In this document: in pieces, positions 9,056 to 16,894 of the stretch
Layout: each line of letters begins with the position of its first letter
Position numbering within the stretch: the stretch's first letter is position 1
Source of the DNA: Deltaproteobacteria bacterium
Lineage (GTDB): Bacteria; Myxococcota; Kuafuiibacteriia; Kuafuiibacteriales; Kuafuiibacteriaceae
Length of the DNA: 64,000 nucleotides
Direction: 5' to 3'
Assembly (NCBI GenBank): GCA_020632995.1
Contig: JACKEN010000011.1
Location: 62,001-126,000 of the forward strand
Made by a program: the position numbers and the translations under genes
Notes under the pieces: model-generated
Database searches by the model: none
What the model was told of the DNA's origin: nothing
The model's input: the letters and a program-made list of their open reading frames with translations, nothing else

Positions 9056-9943
9056 TCAGCCCAGGTGCGGGGGGCGCACCAGGTACAGGGGGCGGTCGTC
9101 CAGGGTGAAGGACACCGTCTCACCGAAGGGCACCTCGTGCACACGGTGGGAGCCGTCGATGAACACGCTTGCCCCGTGGATGCGGCACTCGATGTGCAGG
9201 ACGTCCTCCTTCACCAGCACCGCGCTGCGGACGCGGAGGGTCTCGCCCGGCGGGGAGTAGGGCTCCCGCACGTAGAACGCGAACTGCCGCGCGGTGAGGG
9301 GGAGGATGGGGCCGCCGGCCGAGGCCAGGGCGCCGGTGGAGCCGGCGGGGGTCGAGACCCAGACCCCGGAGCTCCGCTGCAGCTCCTCGCCGTCCGGCCA
9401 CGTGAGCTTGTAGCGGGTCATGAGGGCGGGGTTGTCGGCGCAGAACAGGACGTCGTTCAGCACCGGCTCGGGGAGCGCGCGCCGGCCGATGCGCACGTTC
9501 AGGCGCTGGACGGTGAGCGGGCGCAACTTGCCCTTCATGAACTCCAGGAGGCGCTCCTCGAACGTCTCGGCGGTGGCCCCGGTGAGGTGGCCCACCGAGA
9601 ATGAGGGAGCGGAGTTCACCGCGAGCAGCGCCGCGCCGTCGCGGACCGCGTGGGAGACCGCCAACGCGGTCCCGTCGCCGCCCACCGCGATCACGAGGTC
9701 GACGTCCTTGATCGGGCGCTTCGGGAGGTCGTGGGTCTCCTTGAAGTCGACCTCGAGCCGGCGCAGGGTCTCGCGCACCCGGTCTACGCTCGCGACGTGC
9801 TCCATGTGCGCGGCGCGGATGCCGGCCACCGACTCGTCCGCCTCCGCCATGAGCTCGAGCATCCGGCGGGAGCCGGCGTCGGGGGACTGCTTGAGGCGTG
9901 AGAGCGCGGTGCGCTTCATCACCACGAGGGCGCGCGTGGTCAC
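9056..9943 (-). CDS. nadK: NAD kinase family protein
   Basis: Phosphorylates NAD to NADP. The 295-residue protein has the GGDGT motif (AVGGDGTALAVSHAV, about 85-100), an LNDVLFCAD block in place of the usual LNE/NDV segment (about 160), and STPAGSTGALASAGGPI (about 198-215), the conserved substrate-binding loop. The N-terminal 80 residues diverge from Escherichia coli NadK. It overlaps the upstream Nudix gene by four bases; pairing an NAD kinase with a Nudix enzyme suggests nicotinamide nucleotide metabolism. Confidence 0.9.
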   Translation of the reverse strand: MTTRALVVMKRTALSRLKQSPDAGSRRMLELMAEADESVAGIRAAHMEHVASVDRVRETLRRLEVDFKETHDLPKRPIKDVDLVIAVGGDGTALAVSHAVRDGAALLAVNSAPSFSVGHLTGATAETFEERLLEFMKGKLRPLTVQRLNVRIGRRALPEPVLNDVLFCADNPALMTRYKLTWPDGEELQRSSGVWVSTPAGSTGALASAGGPILPLTARQFAFYVREPYSPPGETLRVRSAVLVKEDVLHIECRIHGASVFIDGSHRVHEVPFGETVSFTLDDRPLYLVRPPHLG

Positions 9944-10635
9944 CGCGGGGCCTCCTCGGCCAGCGCGGCGGCGAGGCGACGCAGCGCGAGCTCGGTCTTG
10001 GCGTCCGCGAGGTAGAGCGCCTCGCTCGACGGGACGCCGGTGAGGGCGAGGGCGTCCTCGAGGGTGACGGACACGAGCTCCGCCCCCTGCTCCATCGCGC
10101 TGCCGTCGGTGGGCGGCGGGTGGAGCGGCGCCTCGAGCGTGCCGGGGTCCAGGCGGACCACCACCACGTGGATGCGCTCGGTGAGGATGCCGGGGCTGGG
10201 GAAGAACGGCTGCCCGAGCACCCGGAAGCGGTGGGCGGGCAGGTCCAGCCCCGCCTCCTCGTGCAGCTCGCGCGCCGCCGCGTGCAACACCGGCTCGTCG
10301 CCTTCCAGGATCCCGGCCACCGCCTCGAGGAAGAGGGGCTGCCCCAGGATGACCTGCACCGGGTAGCGCAGCTGGCGCCGCAAGAGGACCTGCGCTTGCC
10401 CCGGCCCACCTTCGGGGGCGGGCTGGTAGGCCGCCACCACCACCGCGTCGCGGCGCTCGGGGGTGCGATCCACGTAGTCCACCACGAAGGTGTCGGTGCG
10501 GTGGCCGTCGCTGAGGACCGACTTCACCCGGTGGCGGTAGCGGCGCAGGAAACCCTGGGTAGGGGGGCTGATGCCCGACAGATCCTGCACCAGCTCCACG
10601 CCGGTCACGATGGGGGCTCGCCGGTGGTCAGCCAC
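9940..10635 (-). CDS. Nudix hydrolase, ADP-ribose pyrophosphatase-like
   Basis: 231 residues with a perfect Nudix box: G of GILEGDE, five residues, E, seven residues, then RELHEEAGL (about residues 108-130). This binds divalent metal and cleaves nucleoside diphosphates linked to another group. The beta-rich N-terminus (DTFVVDYVDRTPERRDAVVV) resembles NudF-type ADP-sugar pyrophosphatases. Coupled by a four-base overlap to the NAD kinase gene downstream. The divergent gene on the plus strand starts 63 bases away. Confidence 0.88.
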   Translation of the reverse strand: MADHRRAPIVTGVELVQDLSGISPPTQGFLRRYRHRVKSVLSDGHRTDTFVVDYVDRTPERRDAVVVAAYQPAPEGGPGQAQVLLRRQLRYPVQVILGQPLFLEAVAGILEGDEPVLHAAARELHEEAGLDLPAHRFRVLGQPFFPSPGILTERIHVVVVRLDPGTLEAPLHPPPTDGSAMEQGAELVSVTLEDALALTGVPSSEALYLADAKTELALRRLAAALAEEAPR

Positions 10636-10698
10636 GGCGTCGGGACGTTAGCACGCGCCGGACTAGCCAACAGCCCCCGCGTTGGTAGGATGCCGCGG

Positions 10699-11355
10699 AT
10701 GTCGGATCCGAGCGTGGAGGGCAAGGTGCGCCGGGTGTGGGCGGAGACCGCTCACCTCACCGGGGTGGTGTTGGAGGTGGCGGCCGAGGTCGCCGCTCGC
10801 TATCAACGCCCCGGGCAGGTGGTGAAGGTGCACGGCTCGGACGGAAAGGCGACCTACCTGGCCCTCGCCGGCACCCCGGGCGAGGCCCGCTCGATCGAGC
10901 TCCTCCTCGGCCCGGCGGCCCGGGACGCGCTCGGGCCGGTCGATGGGGCGGTGTGGCGGCTCGATCCGCCCTTCGGCGCGGGCTTTCCGCTCGAGTCGGC
11001 CGAGGGCCGGGACGTGCTCCTGTTCGCGGTGGGGTCAGCCCTCGCGCCGCTGCGGGCGGTGATCGAGGTGATCCTCCGGGATCGTGCGCGCTACGGTCGG
11101 GTCATCCTCTACGTAGGGGCGCACACCGAGGCTGACTTCCCCTACGCCGAGGATTTGGCCCGCTGGGCCGAGGATGGGGTCGAGATCCACAAGAGCGTCT
11201 CGCGGCCGTGGGTGCAGGATGTCTTTCGAAGCGCGCCGCCCGCGGTGGAGGATCCGGCCGCCTTCGTGGCGGGGATGCCCGCGATGATCCAGGGGGTCAC
11301 CGAGGCCCTCTTGGAGCACGGGGTGGCGGCCGAGCGGATCGGGAAGAACTGGTGA
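10699..11355 (+). CDS. Ferredoxin-NADP reductase-like oxidoreductase
   Basis: 218 residues. Resembles the FAD- and NAD(P)H-binding module of the FNR superfamily: RPGQVVKVH near 35 for flavin, VGSALAPLRAVIEVILRD near 115-132 in place of the usual GGIG-xAPL motif, and VILYVGAHTEADFPYAEDLARW near 137-158 for pyridine nucleotide. The glycine-rich loop is altered (VGSALAP rather than GGTGIAP), so cofactor preference is uncertain. ATG at 10699 has AGGA eight bases upstream; an ATG at 10690 is also in frame. The next gene starts within its stop (TGATG). Confidence 0.75.
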   Translation: MSDPSVEGKVRRVWAETAHLTGVVLEVAAEVAARYQRPGQVVKVHGSDGKATYLALAGTPGEARSIELLLGPAARDALGPVDGAVWRLDPPFGAGFPLESAEGRDVLLFAVGSALAPLRAVIEVILRDRARYGRVILYVGAHTEADFPYAEDLARWAEDGVEIHKSVSRPWVQDVFRSAPPAVEDPAAFVAGMPAMIQGVTEALLEHGVAAERIGKNW

Positions 11356-12335
11356 TGAAGACGTTGGAGCAGCAAGTCGCGAGCATTCGAAGCGGAGCGG
11401 GGGCACGGCTGCGGCCGGAGCTGTTCACGCTGCGCCTCACCGGCCCGGATCGGCTCCGGTACCTCAACGGCATGGTCAGCAACGACGTGGCCAAGCTGAC
11501 CCCAGGCCAGGCCCTGTACGCGGTGAAGGCGAACAACAAGGGGAAGGTCGAGGGCGTGCTGCGGGTGCGCGCCACCGACGAGGCGTTCTTCCTGGACGTC
11601 CTCGAGGTGGTGGCCAACGCGGTGGCGGGGGCCCTCGTGAAGCTCCTCATCATGGACGACGCGCAGCTGGCCGACGCCACCGACGAGCGCCAGGTGGTGG
11701 CGGTGCACGGCCCCAACGCGCAGGCGGTGTTGCAGGCTGCAGGCTACCCTGCGGCGGCGGGATTGGTCGCGCTGCAGCAGGTCGAGGCGGGCGGGGTCAC
11801 GGTGCTGCGGGACGACGCCTACGGGCTCCCCGGCTTCGAGCTGCACGTCCCGGCCGGCCAGGGCGACGCGGTGTTGGCGGCGCTGAGCGCGGCGGGGGCC
11901 GACCCGGTGAGCGCCGAGGCGGTGGACGTGGTGCGGGTGGAGGCCGGGGTGCCGGTGGACGGCGCGGACATCGACGACGACACCATCCCGCTCGAGGCCA
12001 GGTTGGATCACACCCTCTCCTTCACGAAGGGCTGCTACGTGGGCCAGGAGACCATCGCCCGGGCCCACAACCTGGGCGGGGTGAAGCACCACCTGGTGGG
12101 CTTCGCCGTCGAGGGCGACGTGCGCCCGCCGGCCGGCGCCCGGGTCGAGGTCGAGGACGCCGACAAGGCGGCGGGCGAGCTCACCTCGGTGGTCCGCTCC
12201 CCCACCCTGGGCGAGGTCATCGCCCTCGGCTACATCCGCGTGGCCCACGAGGCGGAGGGCACCCCGGTCCGAATCGCCTGGGGCGAGGGCGAGAGCGCGC
12301 CCGCGGTGGTGCGCAAGCTGCCCTTCGTGGGATGA
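11355..12335 (+). CDS. ygfZ: YgfZ/GcvT family folate-binding protein
   Basis: 326 residues. The signature KGCYVGQETIAR (about residues 227-238) is the conserved K-G-C-Y-x-G-Q-E motif of YgfZ/IBA57 proteins, which help assemble or repair iron-sulfur clusters with tetrahydrofolate. Residues 1-210 form the GcvT-like fold (LTGPDRLRYLNGMVSNDV near 25) and 255-320 the C-terminal barrel. It is translationally coupled to the FNR-like gene by a one-base overlap, so a joint redox or Fe-S role is plausible. Confidence 0.9.
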   Translation: MKTLEQQVASIRSGAGARLRPELFTLRLTGPDRLRYLNGMVSNDVAKLTPGQALYAVKANNKGKVEGVLRVRATDEAFFLDVLEVVANAVAGALVKLLIMDDAQLADATDERQVVAVHGPNAQAVLQAAGYPAAAGLVALQQVEAGGVTVLRDDAYGLPGFELHVPAGQGDAVLAALSAAGADPVSAEAVDVVRVEAGVPVDGADIDDDTIPLEARLDHTLSFTKGCYVGQETIARAHNLGGVKHHLVGFAVEGDVRPPAGARVEVEDADKAAGELTSVVRSPTLGEVIALGYIRVAHEAEGTPVRIAWGEGESAPAVVRKLPFVG

Positions 12336-12342
12336 TGCCCCG

Positions 12343-12714
12343 ATGGGGCGATTCGAGCGGCTGCGTCGACCCTTCGTAGCGCTGGTGGCCCTGCACAGCT
12401 TCGGGGTGGGCCTCGCGCTGGTCTTTGCCACGTCGTGGGGCCTCGCCTTCGGCGGTTTCACGGGCGAGGAGCCGTTCTTCGCGCGGCAGGGCGGGGTGTT
12501 CCACCTCCTGGTGGCGACAGCCTACTGGGTTGAGTTCGAGCGCTACGGCAGGATGGACTTCATGATCCTGGCGAAGGGGGCGGCGGTGGTGTTCCTGCTC
12601 GCTTCGCTCGCCTTGGGTGCGCCGCCGCTCCTGGTGGGGCTATCAGCTCTGGGGGATGGTGCCATGCTCGTCGTGGCGCTCATCCTTCGGCCCCGACCCA
12701 GAGAACCGTCTTGA
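12343..12714 (+). CDS. Small four-helix membrane protein
   Basis: 123 residues with four predicted membrane helices (about 11-35, 50-65, 75-93 and 97-115) and a short basic tail LRPRPREPS. A conserved-looking YWVEFERYGR lies between helices 2 and 3. No family is recognised. It begins seven bases after the ygfZ-like stop and has no strong ribosome-binding site, suggesting coupled translation. A divergent copy of its last codons occurs at 15285-15356. Confidence 0.7.
   Translation: MGRFERLRRPFVALVALHSFGVGLALVFATSWGLAFGGFTGEEPFFARQGGVFHLLVATAYWVEFERYGRMDFMILAKGAAVVFLLASLALGAPPLLVGLSALGDGAMLVVALILRPRPREPS
12664..12699 (+). repeat. Left copy of a 36-bp imperfect direct repeat bounding an islet
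   Basis: The last codons of the small membrane protein gene, from ATGCTCGTCG to CGACCC. It matches 15312-15347 at 32 of 36 positions in the same orientation and reading frame. Weaker similarity extends upstream (11 of 14 bases around GGCTA). The repeat pair brackets about 2.6 kb. Confidence 0.65.
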
Positions 12715-13120
12715 CCGGTTCCGATGGGGCGATGGACCTCGATCTGACCGAGACGGCGCTCCGAGCCTGGGTGAAGCGGGCAGAGGCATCGAGGACTCGC
12801 GTGGCGCGTCCTCGCCTGGACACGCCAAGCCGATCGTCGACGAGTGTGAGCACCGCAACTCCCTCGGTGAATCGAGCCTGTCCGAGGTCCCTCGGGTTCA
12901 GAGGTCTCTTCCTCGATCGCGGGCGGGCGAGACACGACATTGCTGCCGCGCGTGTGCTCCGCAAGCTCTCGCTCGCGACATGACTACGCTACACCTCCAA
13001 CTATGCAGCGGTGTAGGTGGAGTGTTCGCGGTCTTCGTCCGCTGATGACTCCAGCCTCTCGGTGCAGGCTCTTGACGTAGTATCTCGAGGTGAGATGATC
13101 GCGGCGTGGAGGCAGCGAGC
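12715..13120. other. Intergenic region without a convincing gene
   Basis: About 400 bases. Open frames exist on both strands but lack ribosome-binding sites, domains and the local codon bias, and overlap one another. The region is visibly less GC-rich than the flanking housekeeping genes. The only feature noted is a promoter-like pair just before the next gene. Confidence 0.6.
13072..13099 (+). promoter_or_regulatory. Putative promoter of the islet membrane protein gene
   Basis: TTGACG (13072-13077) and GATGAT (13094-13099) are separated by 16 bases. The implied start near 13106 places GGAGG (13108-13112) at the very start of the transcript, just ahead of the GTG at 13121. The -10 element is weak. 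Confidence 0.3.
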
Positions 13121-13933
13121 GTGCCATCGACGCCCCTCATAGCGAGGCGGGCCAAGGGCCTCGCCATGGGCCTCCTTTCGATGGGCCTGCTGGCCCTGGC
13201 CTTCGCGGGCTGGACGTGGCTCCAGGGGGACCTCGAAACCTACCCCTTGTATTTGGGTCTACTGCTGGTGTTGGGAGCCTGGGGTATCGGTCGCCCCGGC
13301 CCGGAGGTGGTCCTCACCTCAGAAACTCTTTGGGCCCGGCGCTGGGCCATCGCGCCCATTCCGCTCGCCGACATCGAGCACATGGACATGGCCCTTCCCC
13401 TCGACTACACCACCGACGACCGCGTGCTGTTCGGGATCCTCGGTGGTGGCCCCTCGGGACACAATCAAGTCGAAGCGCTGCGCATCACCGTGCGGCGCTC
13501 GGTGCGGTACTCGAGCCCGGGTGCGTGGTGGCAGCACATCCTCAACCGCCTCGAGCGCGCCCCTCCGGACCTGCCTGAGAACGTCCTCGAAATCGTCGGC
13601 AACCTCGACGTGCCCTTGGAGGCGATCAAACATGCCCTCGAGGAGCGTCTGGCCCACGTCACGCCTTCATTGCACCTCGAGCCCGAGGTCAAGGACGACC
13701 CCCTGGACGAGCCAGAGGACGTCGTCGTCGAGATCCGGCGCCACCAACGCCGGCAGCGCTTGGCGGGGCTGGGGGCCAGTGCGGCGGCGCTCGTCGCCGC
13801 AGCGGTGGTGATCGGGGTCGCCGAGGTGGTGGAGCCCAACGTCAGCGGCGAGTTCGTCGCCTTTGGCATCATGGGGGTTTGCGTGGTGGCTTGGGCCAGC
13901 GTCTACCGCGCCCTCGCCCCCAAGCTGTCCTGA
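13121..13933 (+). CDS. Membrane protein, function unknown
   Basis: 270 residues from GTG 13121, chosen because GGAGG lies eight bases upstream; a GTG at 13106 is also in frame. Two hydrophobic helices near the N-terminus (MGLLSMGLLALAFAGWTWL, then LYLGLLLVLGAWGI) are followed by a soluble central domain (about 60-215) and two C-terminal helices (GASAAALVAAAVVIGVAEVV, FVAFGIMGVCVVAWASVY). The middle part resembles PH-like membrane proteins in outline (ETLWARRWAIAPIPLADIEHM) but no family is claimed. First gene of the islet. Confidence 0.65.
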   Translation: MPSTPLIARRAKGLAMGLLSMGLLALAFAGWTWLQGDLETYPLYLGLLLVLGAWGIGRPGPEVVLTSETLWARRWAIAPIPLADIEHMDMALPLDYTTDDRVLFGILGGGPSGHNQVEALRITVRRSVRYSSPGAWWQHILNRLERAPPDLPENVLEIVGNLDVPLEAIKHALEERLAHVTPSLHLEPEVKDDPLDEPEDVVVEIRRHQRRQRLAGLGASAAALVAAAVVIGVAEVVEPNVSGEFVAFGIMGVCVVAWASVYRALAPKLS

Positions 13934-14028
13934 CGCCGGGGTGAGGCACCTGGCACCTGCATCTGGCCATGGAGAGAACGGGGATCGCGCAACCGCTTGC
14001 CGTGGGCCCTCGTGCTCCATTGAATAGA

Positions 14029-14268
14029 CTATTGAGCCTTGGCATCTGGGGAAGTCGGGCTGGCGTCCTCACTCGACGTCCTTGGCTTGTTCCCGACACC
14101 CTTGACCTCGATGCAGCCAGAGTCGTGCGGAAAGCGGCCACAGGCGCCGAGGTGAAATATGCCGTGCAGCGTGACGGTGTCTCCCGACTCGGCTTCCCAT
14201 AGCTTCGGACCCTCGCCAAACTCGAGCGGAAGGAGGAGTCCGGCGAGATGGTTGTTTGTTGGCTTCAT
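14029..14268 (-). CDS. Small protein, truncated relative of the 14745-15227 product
   Basis: 79 residues. The segment GDTVTLHGIFHLGACGRF followed by SGCIEV (about 27-52) aligns with GSRVVAFGRFVAGPCGHF followed by SGCIEV in the third gene of the cluster, sharing the CG-x-F and SGCIEV core. This copy lacks the signal peptide and N-terminal half. ATG at 14268 with AGG six bases upstream, seven bases after the stop of the 14276-14731 gene. Either a shortened duplicate or a genuine small partner protein. Confidence 0.55.
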   Translation of the reverse strand: MKPTNNHLAGLLLPLEFGEGPKLWEAESGDTVTLHGIFHLGACGRFPHDSGCIEVKGVGNKPRTSSEDASPTSPDAKAQ

Positions 14269-14275
14269 CGGGTAC

Positions 14276-14731
14276 CTATCCAGGGATTTGGGCCGCGCAT
14301 CGATCGTTGGACGCCCCGTTCGGCTGTTCCGACAGCATCGACTGGCCTCGCTGTCGACGCCGCACCCCGGGCACGCACACATTGGGCGGCGGATACCAGT
14401 GGCTCCCGAGCCTAAAGCTGCATCCGGGCTTCGGGTAGCAGCTGCAGAAAGTGCCTTTGCGGCAGTCGCCGTCGTCAGAGCAAGGCTTGCTGCAGATCGA
14501 AACGTCTCTCACCAGGGCGGGAAAGGACAAGCACGTCTCACCGGCCACACACGCCTCCTTGCACTCCCGCCCTATCCAGAGCCCCAGATCATACTCGAAG
14601 CCTTTGTCGTCGGCTGGCTTGACAGTGTATGGCCTGGCCGAGGTGGGTCTCCAGTCCGTCGCACGAAAGAAGACCAGCAGACTTGCCGCCAGGACACCAC
14701 GCGCGACGTTGCGGACGATCTGCACGCTCAC
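14276..14731 (-). CDS. Cysteine-rich, probably exported small protein
   Basis: 151 residues from a GTG with GAGG five bases upstream. A weak hydrophobic N-terminus (VARGVLAASLLVFF) may be a signal or anchor. The middle holds ten or more cysteines, including ECKEACVAGETC and CSKPCSDDGDCRKGTFCSC (about 55-100); spaced C-x3-C and C-x5-C pairs of this kind occur in secreted Myxococcota proteins and imply disulfides. The basic tail (VRRRQRGQ) has no match I recognise. Middle gene of a minus-strand trio with 7- and 13-base gaps. Confidence 0.55.
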   Translation of the reverse strand: MSVQIVRNVARGVLAASLLVFFRATDWRPTSARPYTVKPADDKGFEYDLGLWIGRECKEACVAGETCLSFPALVRDVSICSKPCSDDGDCRKGTFCSCYPKPGCSFRLGSHWYPPPNVCVPGVRRRQRGQSMLSEQPNGASNDRCAAQIPG

Positions 14732-14744
14732 TGCGACCTCTTCG

Positions 14745-15227
14745 CTACGGAGCTGGCCTCCGCGAGCGAATGGCCTCGACCTCGATGCACCCGGAGGCCC
14801 AGCCGAAGTGTCCGCAGGGGCCCGCGACGAACCGACCGAAGGCCACGACCCTCGAGCCCGTCGTGCAGTCGCTCGGGAGCCTGTTCTTGACCGCGCGCAA
14901 GGCGATGGCGTTCACCAACGAGCGATGCCGTGCAGAGTCCGCGTCCATGTACAGGGCGTCTCCTTCGTACTCGAGACGAAGGACGCCTTCGGTGACGATG
15001 AGCTCATTCGCGAACAAGAGGGGCCTCGCCAGCAAGGCCGCCATCGACACGTTCCCCATCACCTTTCGACCCTGAGCGACCTCCGGAGCGACCGAGCAGC
15101 CGAAAGGCACCAGCTCAGGTGTGCAAGACAAGGACTCGTCCGGTGGCTGCCCGAGCACGACAGCGCAGGGAAGAGCGAGCGAGGTGAGCCCTGCGCACAC
15201 CGAGGCAAGACATCTGTGCTTGTCCAT
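14745..15227 (-). CDS. Exported protein of unknown function
   Basis: 160 residues. The signal peptide MDKHRCLASVCAGLTSLALP runs on to AVVLGQ (cleavage near 27). The mature part contains NVSMAALLARPLLFANELIVTEGVLRLE-like text in the middle and ends in the CG-x-F / SGCIEV motif shared with the 79-residue product of 14029-14268. An upstream in-frame start at 15269 would bury the signal peptide, so 15227 is preferred. First gene of the minus-strand trio; no promoter is obvious upstream. Confidence 0.6.
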   Translation of the reverse strand: MDKHRCLASVCAGLTSLALPCAVVLGQPPDESLSCTPELVPFGCSVAPEVAQGRKVMGNVSMAALLARPLLFANELIVTEGVLRLEYEGDALYMDADSARHRSLVNAIALRAVKNRLPSDCTTGSRVVAFGRFVAGPCGHFGWASGCIEVEAIRSRRPAP

Positions 15228-15284
15228 CGATTCTTTGGCCCTGACACCGCAGACAGCTCGACGCGCCAACCGGTTCCAGAGGAG

Positions 15285-15356
15285 TGGCTACCCGCCCTGA
15301 GCAACGTGCTCATGCTCGTCGGTGCGCTCGTCCTTCGGCCCCGCCCCGAACGGTAG
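15285..15356 (+). pseudogene. Remnant of the 3' end of a small membrane protein gene
   Basis: The plus strand reads WLPALSNVL then MLVGALVLRPRPER and stop, which parallels GLSALGDGAMLVVALILRPRPREPS at the end of the gene at 12343-12714. No start codon or upstream homology is seen, so this is only a gene tail. It lies antisense to the last 23 codons of the SDR gene (15288-16886). It is either the displaced end of the split gene or the relic of a second copy. Confidence 0.5.
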
Positions 15357-16886
15357 CCCCAGCTGGGTGCACCGGCACTCGAGCTCGTCGTAGACCTCCT
15401 CGACCTCGTCGAGCGCGAAGCGGATGGGCACCCGCACGTCGGACTGCAAGTGGGCCTCCAACCCCGCCGCCGCCGGCTCCGAGCGCACGAAGTCCAGCAC
15501 CACCGCCTCGAGGGCGGTGAGGGCGGTGGTGAGCTCGTGCACCGCGAAGCCCTGGTCGTGCCGGCGGGCCGCGAGGTCGGCGCAGTAGTCCACGAAGATC
15601 TTGCGGTCCCGGGTGCGCACGGTGTGCATGAGCTGGTTGAGGGCCAGGCGGTGGTTCCAGGCGTGCTCCTGCGGGGCGAGATCCTGGTAGCTCTTCAGGT
15701 TCCCGCCCTGGCCGGTGAGGATCTCGGAGAGGCGCCGGCTGATCTCGTCCCGGTGCTCGAGGATGAGGGCGTGGATGATGAGGTTGGGGCGGAGCGCCGC
15801 CTTGTGCAGGGCCCCCAGGTTCCGCTGCTGCCACTCGCCGGGGTAGCTGCGGAGGTTCTCGATCATCAGCGGCATGCGCGCCACCACCCCGAGCCGCGGG
15901 CGGGGGGAGCAGCCGAGGCGCGCGCGGGTGTGGGTCGCGTCCACCCGCATCTCCGCGTCGACGTACTCCGCCATCCACGGGCGCTCGAAGGGCAGGTTGC
16001 CGGTGAGGCGGCCGAGCAGCATCCGGGCCTGGATGCCGGGGCGCACCAGGGGCCGGGGGATGTGGATCGGGGTCAGGGGGGTGCCGTAGTACGCGCCGGT
16101 GGCGGCGTGGAAGAGGGTCTCGTGGTTGGTGCAGCCGTCGGGGCTGGCGATGAGGACCTCGCCGTCCTCGAGGTTGTCGAAGTGCCCGATGACGGTGCGG
16201 AGCAGGCGCGTCGCGTCCCGCACGTGGAGGTACGGGATGGCGGAGCGTCCGCGGCCGCCCAGGATGCGCTGGTTCCACACCGGGGAGAGCCAGGTCTCGA
16301 GGAACTTGTACAGCGGCGGGTACTCACAATAGTCCGAGAACATCGCGGCGAAGCGCACCTTCACCGCGCGCAGCCTGCCCCGGTACTCCTCGAGCATCTC
16401 CTCGCCCGCCCGCTTGGTGCGCGCGTAGATGTGGTCGCCGTCCGGTGCGCTCTGCTCGTTCAGCGCCTTGCCGGGCGGGGGGAACTGACACGCGGCGAGG
16501 GAGCTCGCGAAGACGAAGCGCGGGATCCCGGCCTCGACCGCGGCGTCCAGCACGTTGCGCAGGCCCTCCACGTTGGCCCGCCAGTACGGCGCCTCGTCCT
16601 CCTGCTCGAACTCGTAGTGGGCCGCGAGGTGCAGCAGCAGCTCGGGCCGCTCCGCCTGCTCCGCCCCGGCCAGCCGGAGCATCGCCTCGCGGTCCGCGAT
16701 GTCGGCCTGCAGCCACCGCACGTTGGGGTGCTCGGTGGCGAGGCGCGGCTCGGGCGGGCGCCAGTCGAGGGCGAGGATCCGATACTGGGCCCGGAGCGCC
16801 TCGACCACCCGGCGGCCCACGAAGCCGGAGGCGCCGGTGATCAGGATGAGGGGTGGGGCGCTGCTCGGCAGCGGCTCGATGGTCAT
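15288..16886 (-). CDS. NAD-dependent epimerase/SDR with helical C-terminal domain
   Basis: 532 residues. Residues 1-320 are an extended short-chain dehydrogenase: TGASGFVGRRVVEAL (about 16-30) binds NAD, and ASSLAACQFPP and YARTKRAGEE supply the Ser and Tyr-x3-Lys of the active site. Residues 385-515 form a separate helical bundle (IIHALILEHRDEISRRLSEILTG onward) that resembles RsbRD N-terminal-type sensor bundles; this part is inference. The last 23 codons run over the gene-tail remnant at 15285-15356. It starts eight bases after the hydrogenase protease gene, so it is likely co-transcribed with the hydrogenase. Substrate unknown. Confidence 0.8.
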   Translation of the reverse strand: MTIEPLPSSAPPLILITGASGFVGRRVVEALRAQYRILALDWRPPEPRLATEHPNVRWLQADIADREAMLRLAGAEQAERPELLLHLAAHYEFEQEDEAPYWRANVEGLRNVLDAAVEAGIPRFVFASSLAACQFPPPGKALNEQSAPDGDHIYARTKRAGEEMLEEYRGRLRAVKVRFAAMFSDYCEYPPLYKFLETWLSPVWNQRILGGRGRSAIPYLHVRDATRLLRTVIGHFDNLEDGEVLIASPDGCTNHETLFHAATGAYYGTPLTPIHIPRPLVRPGIQARMLLGRLTGNLPFERPWMAEYVDAEMRVDATHTRARLGCSPRPRLGVVARMPLMIENLRSYPGEWQQRNLGALHKAALRPNLIIHALILEHRDEISRRLSEILTGQGGNLKSYQDLAPQEHAWNHRLALNQLMHTVRTRDRKIFVDYCADLAARRHDQGFAVHELTTALTALEAVVLDFVRSEPAAAGLEAHLQSDVRVPIRFALDEVEEVYDELECRCTQLGLPFGAGPKDERTDEHEHVAQGG

Positions 16887-16894
16887 GGCACGCC

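Noticed and set aside
12711..13045. Several overlapping small frames in the islet's left gap
   Set aside because: No ribosome-binding sites, mutually overlapping, and no recognisable product.
14451..15356. 301-codon plus-strand frame ending in LRPRPER
   Set aside because: Only the last codons resemble a protein (kept as a gene-tail remnant); the rest is antisense to better supported small genes.
12664..15356. Prophage or integrase-mediated island
   Set aside because: No integrase, transposase or tRNA at either edge; only the repeated gene end supports an insertion, so the mechanism is left open.
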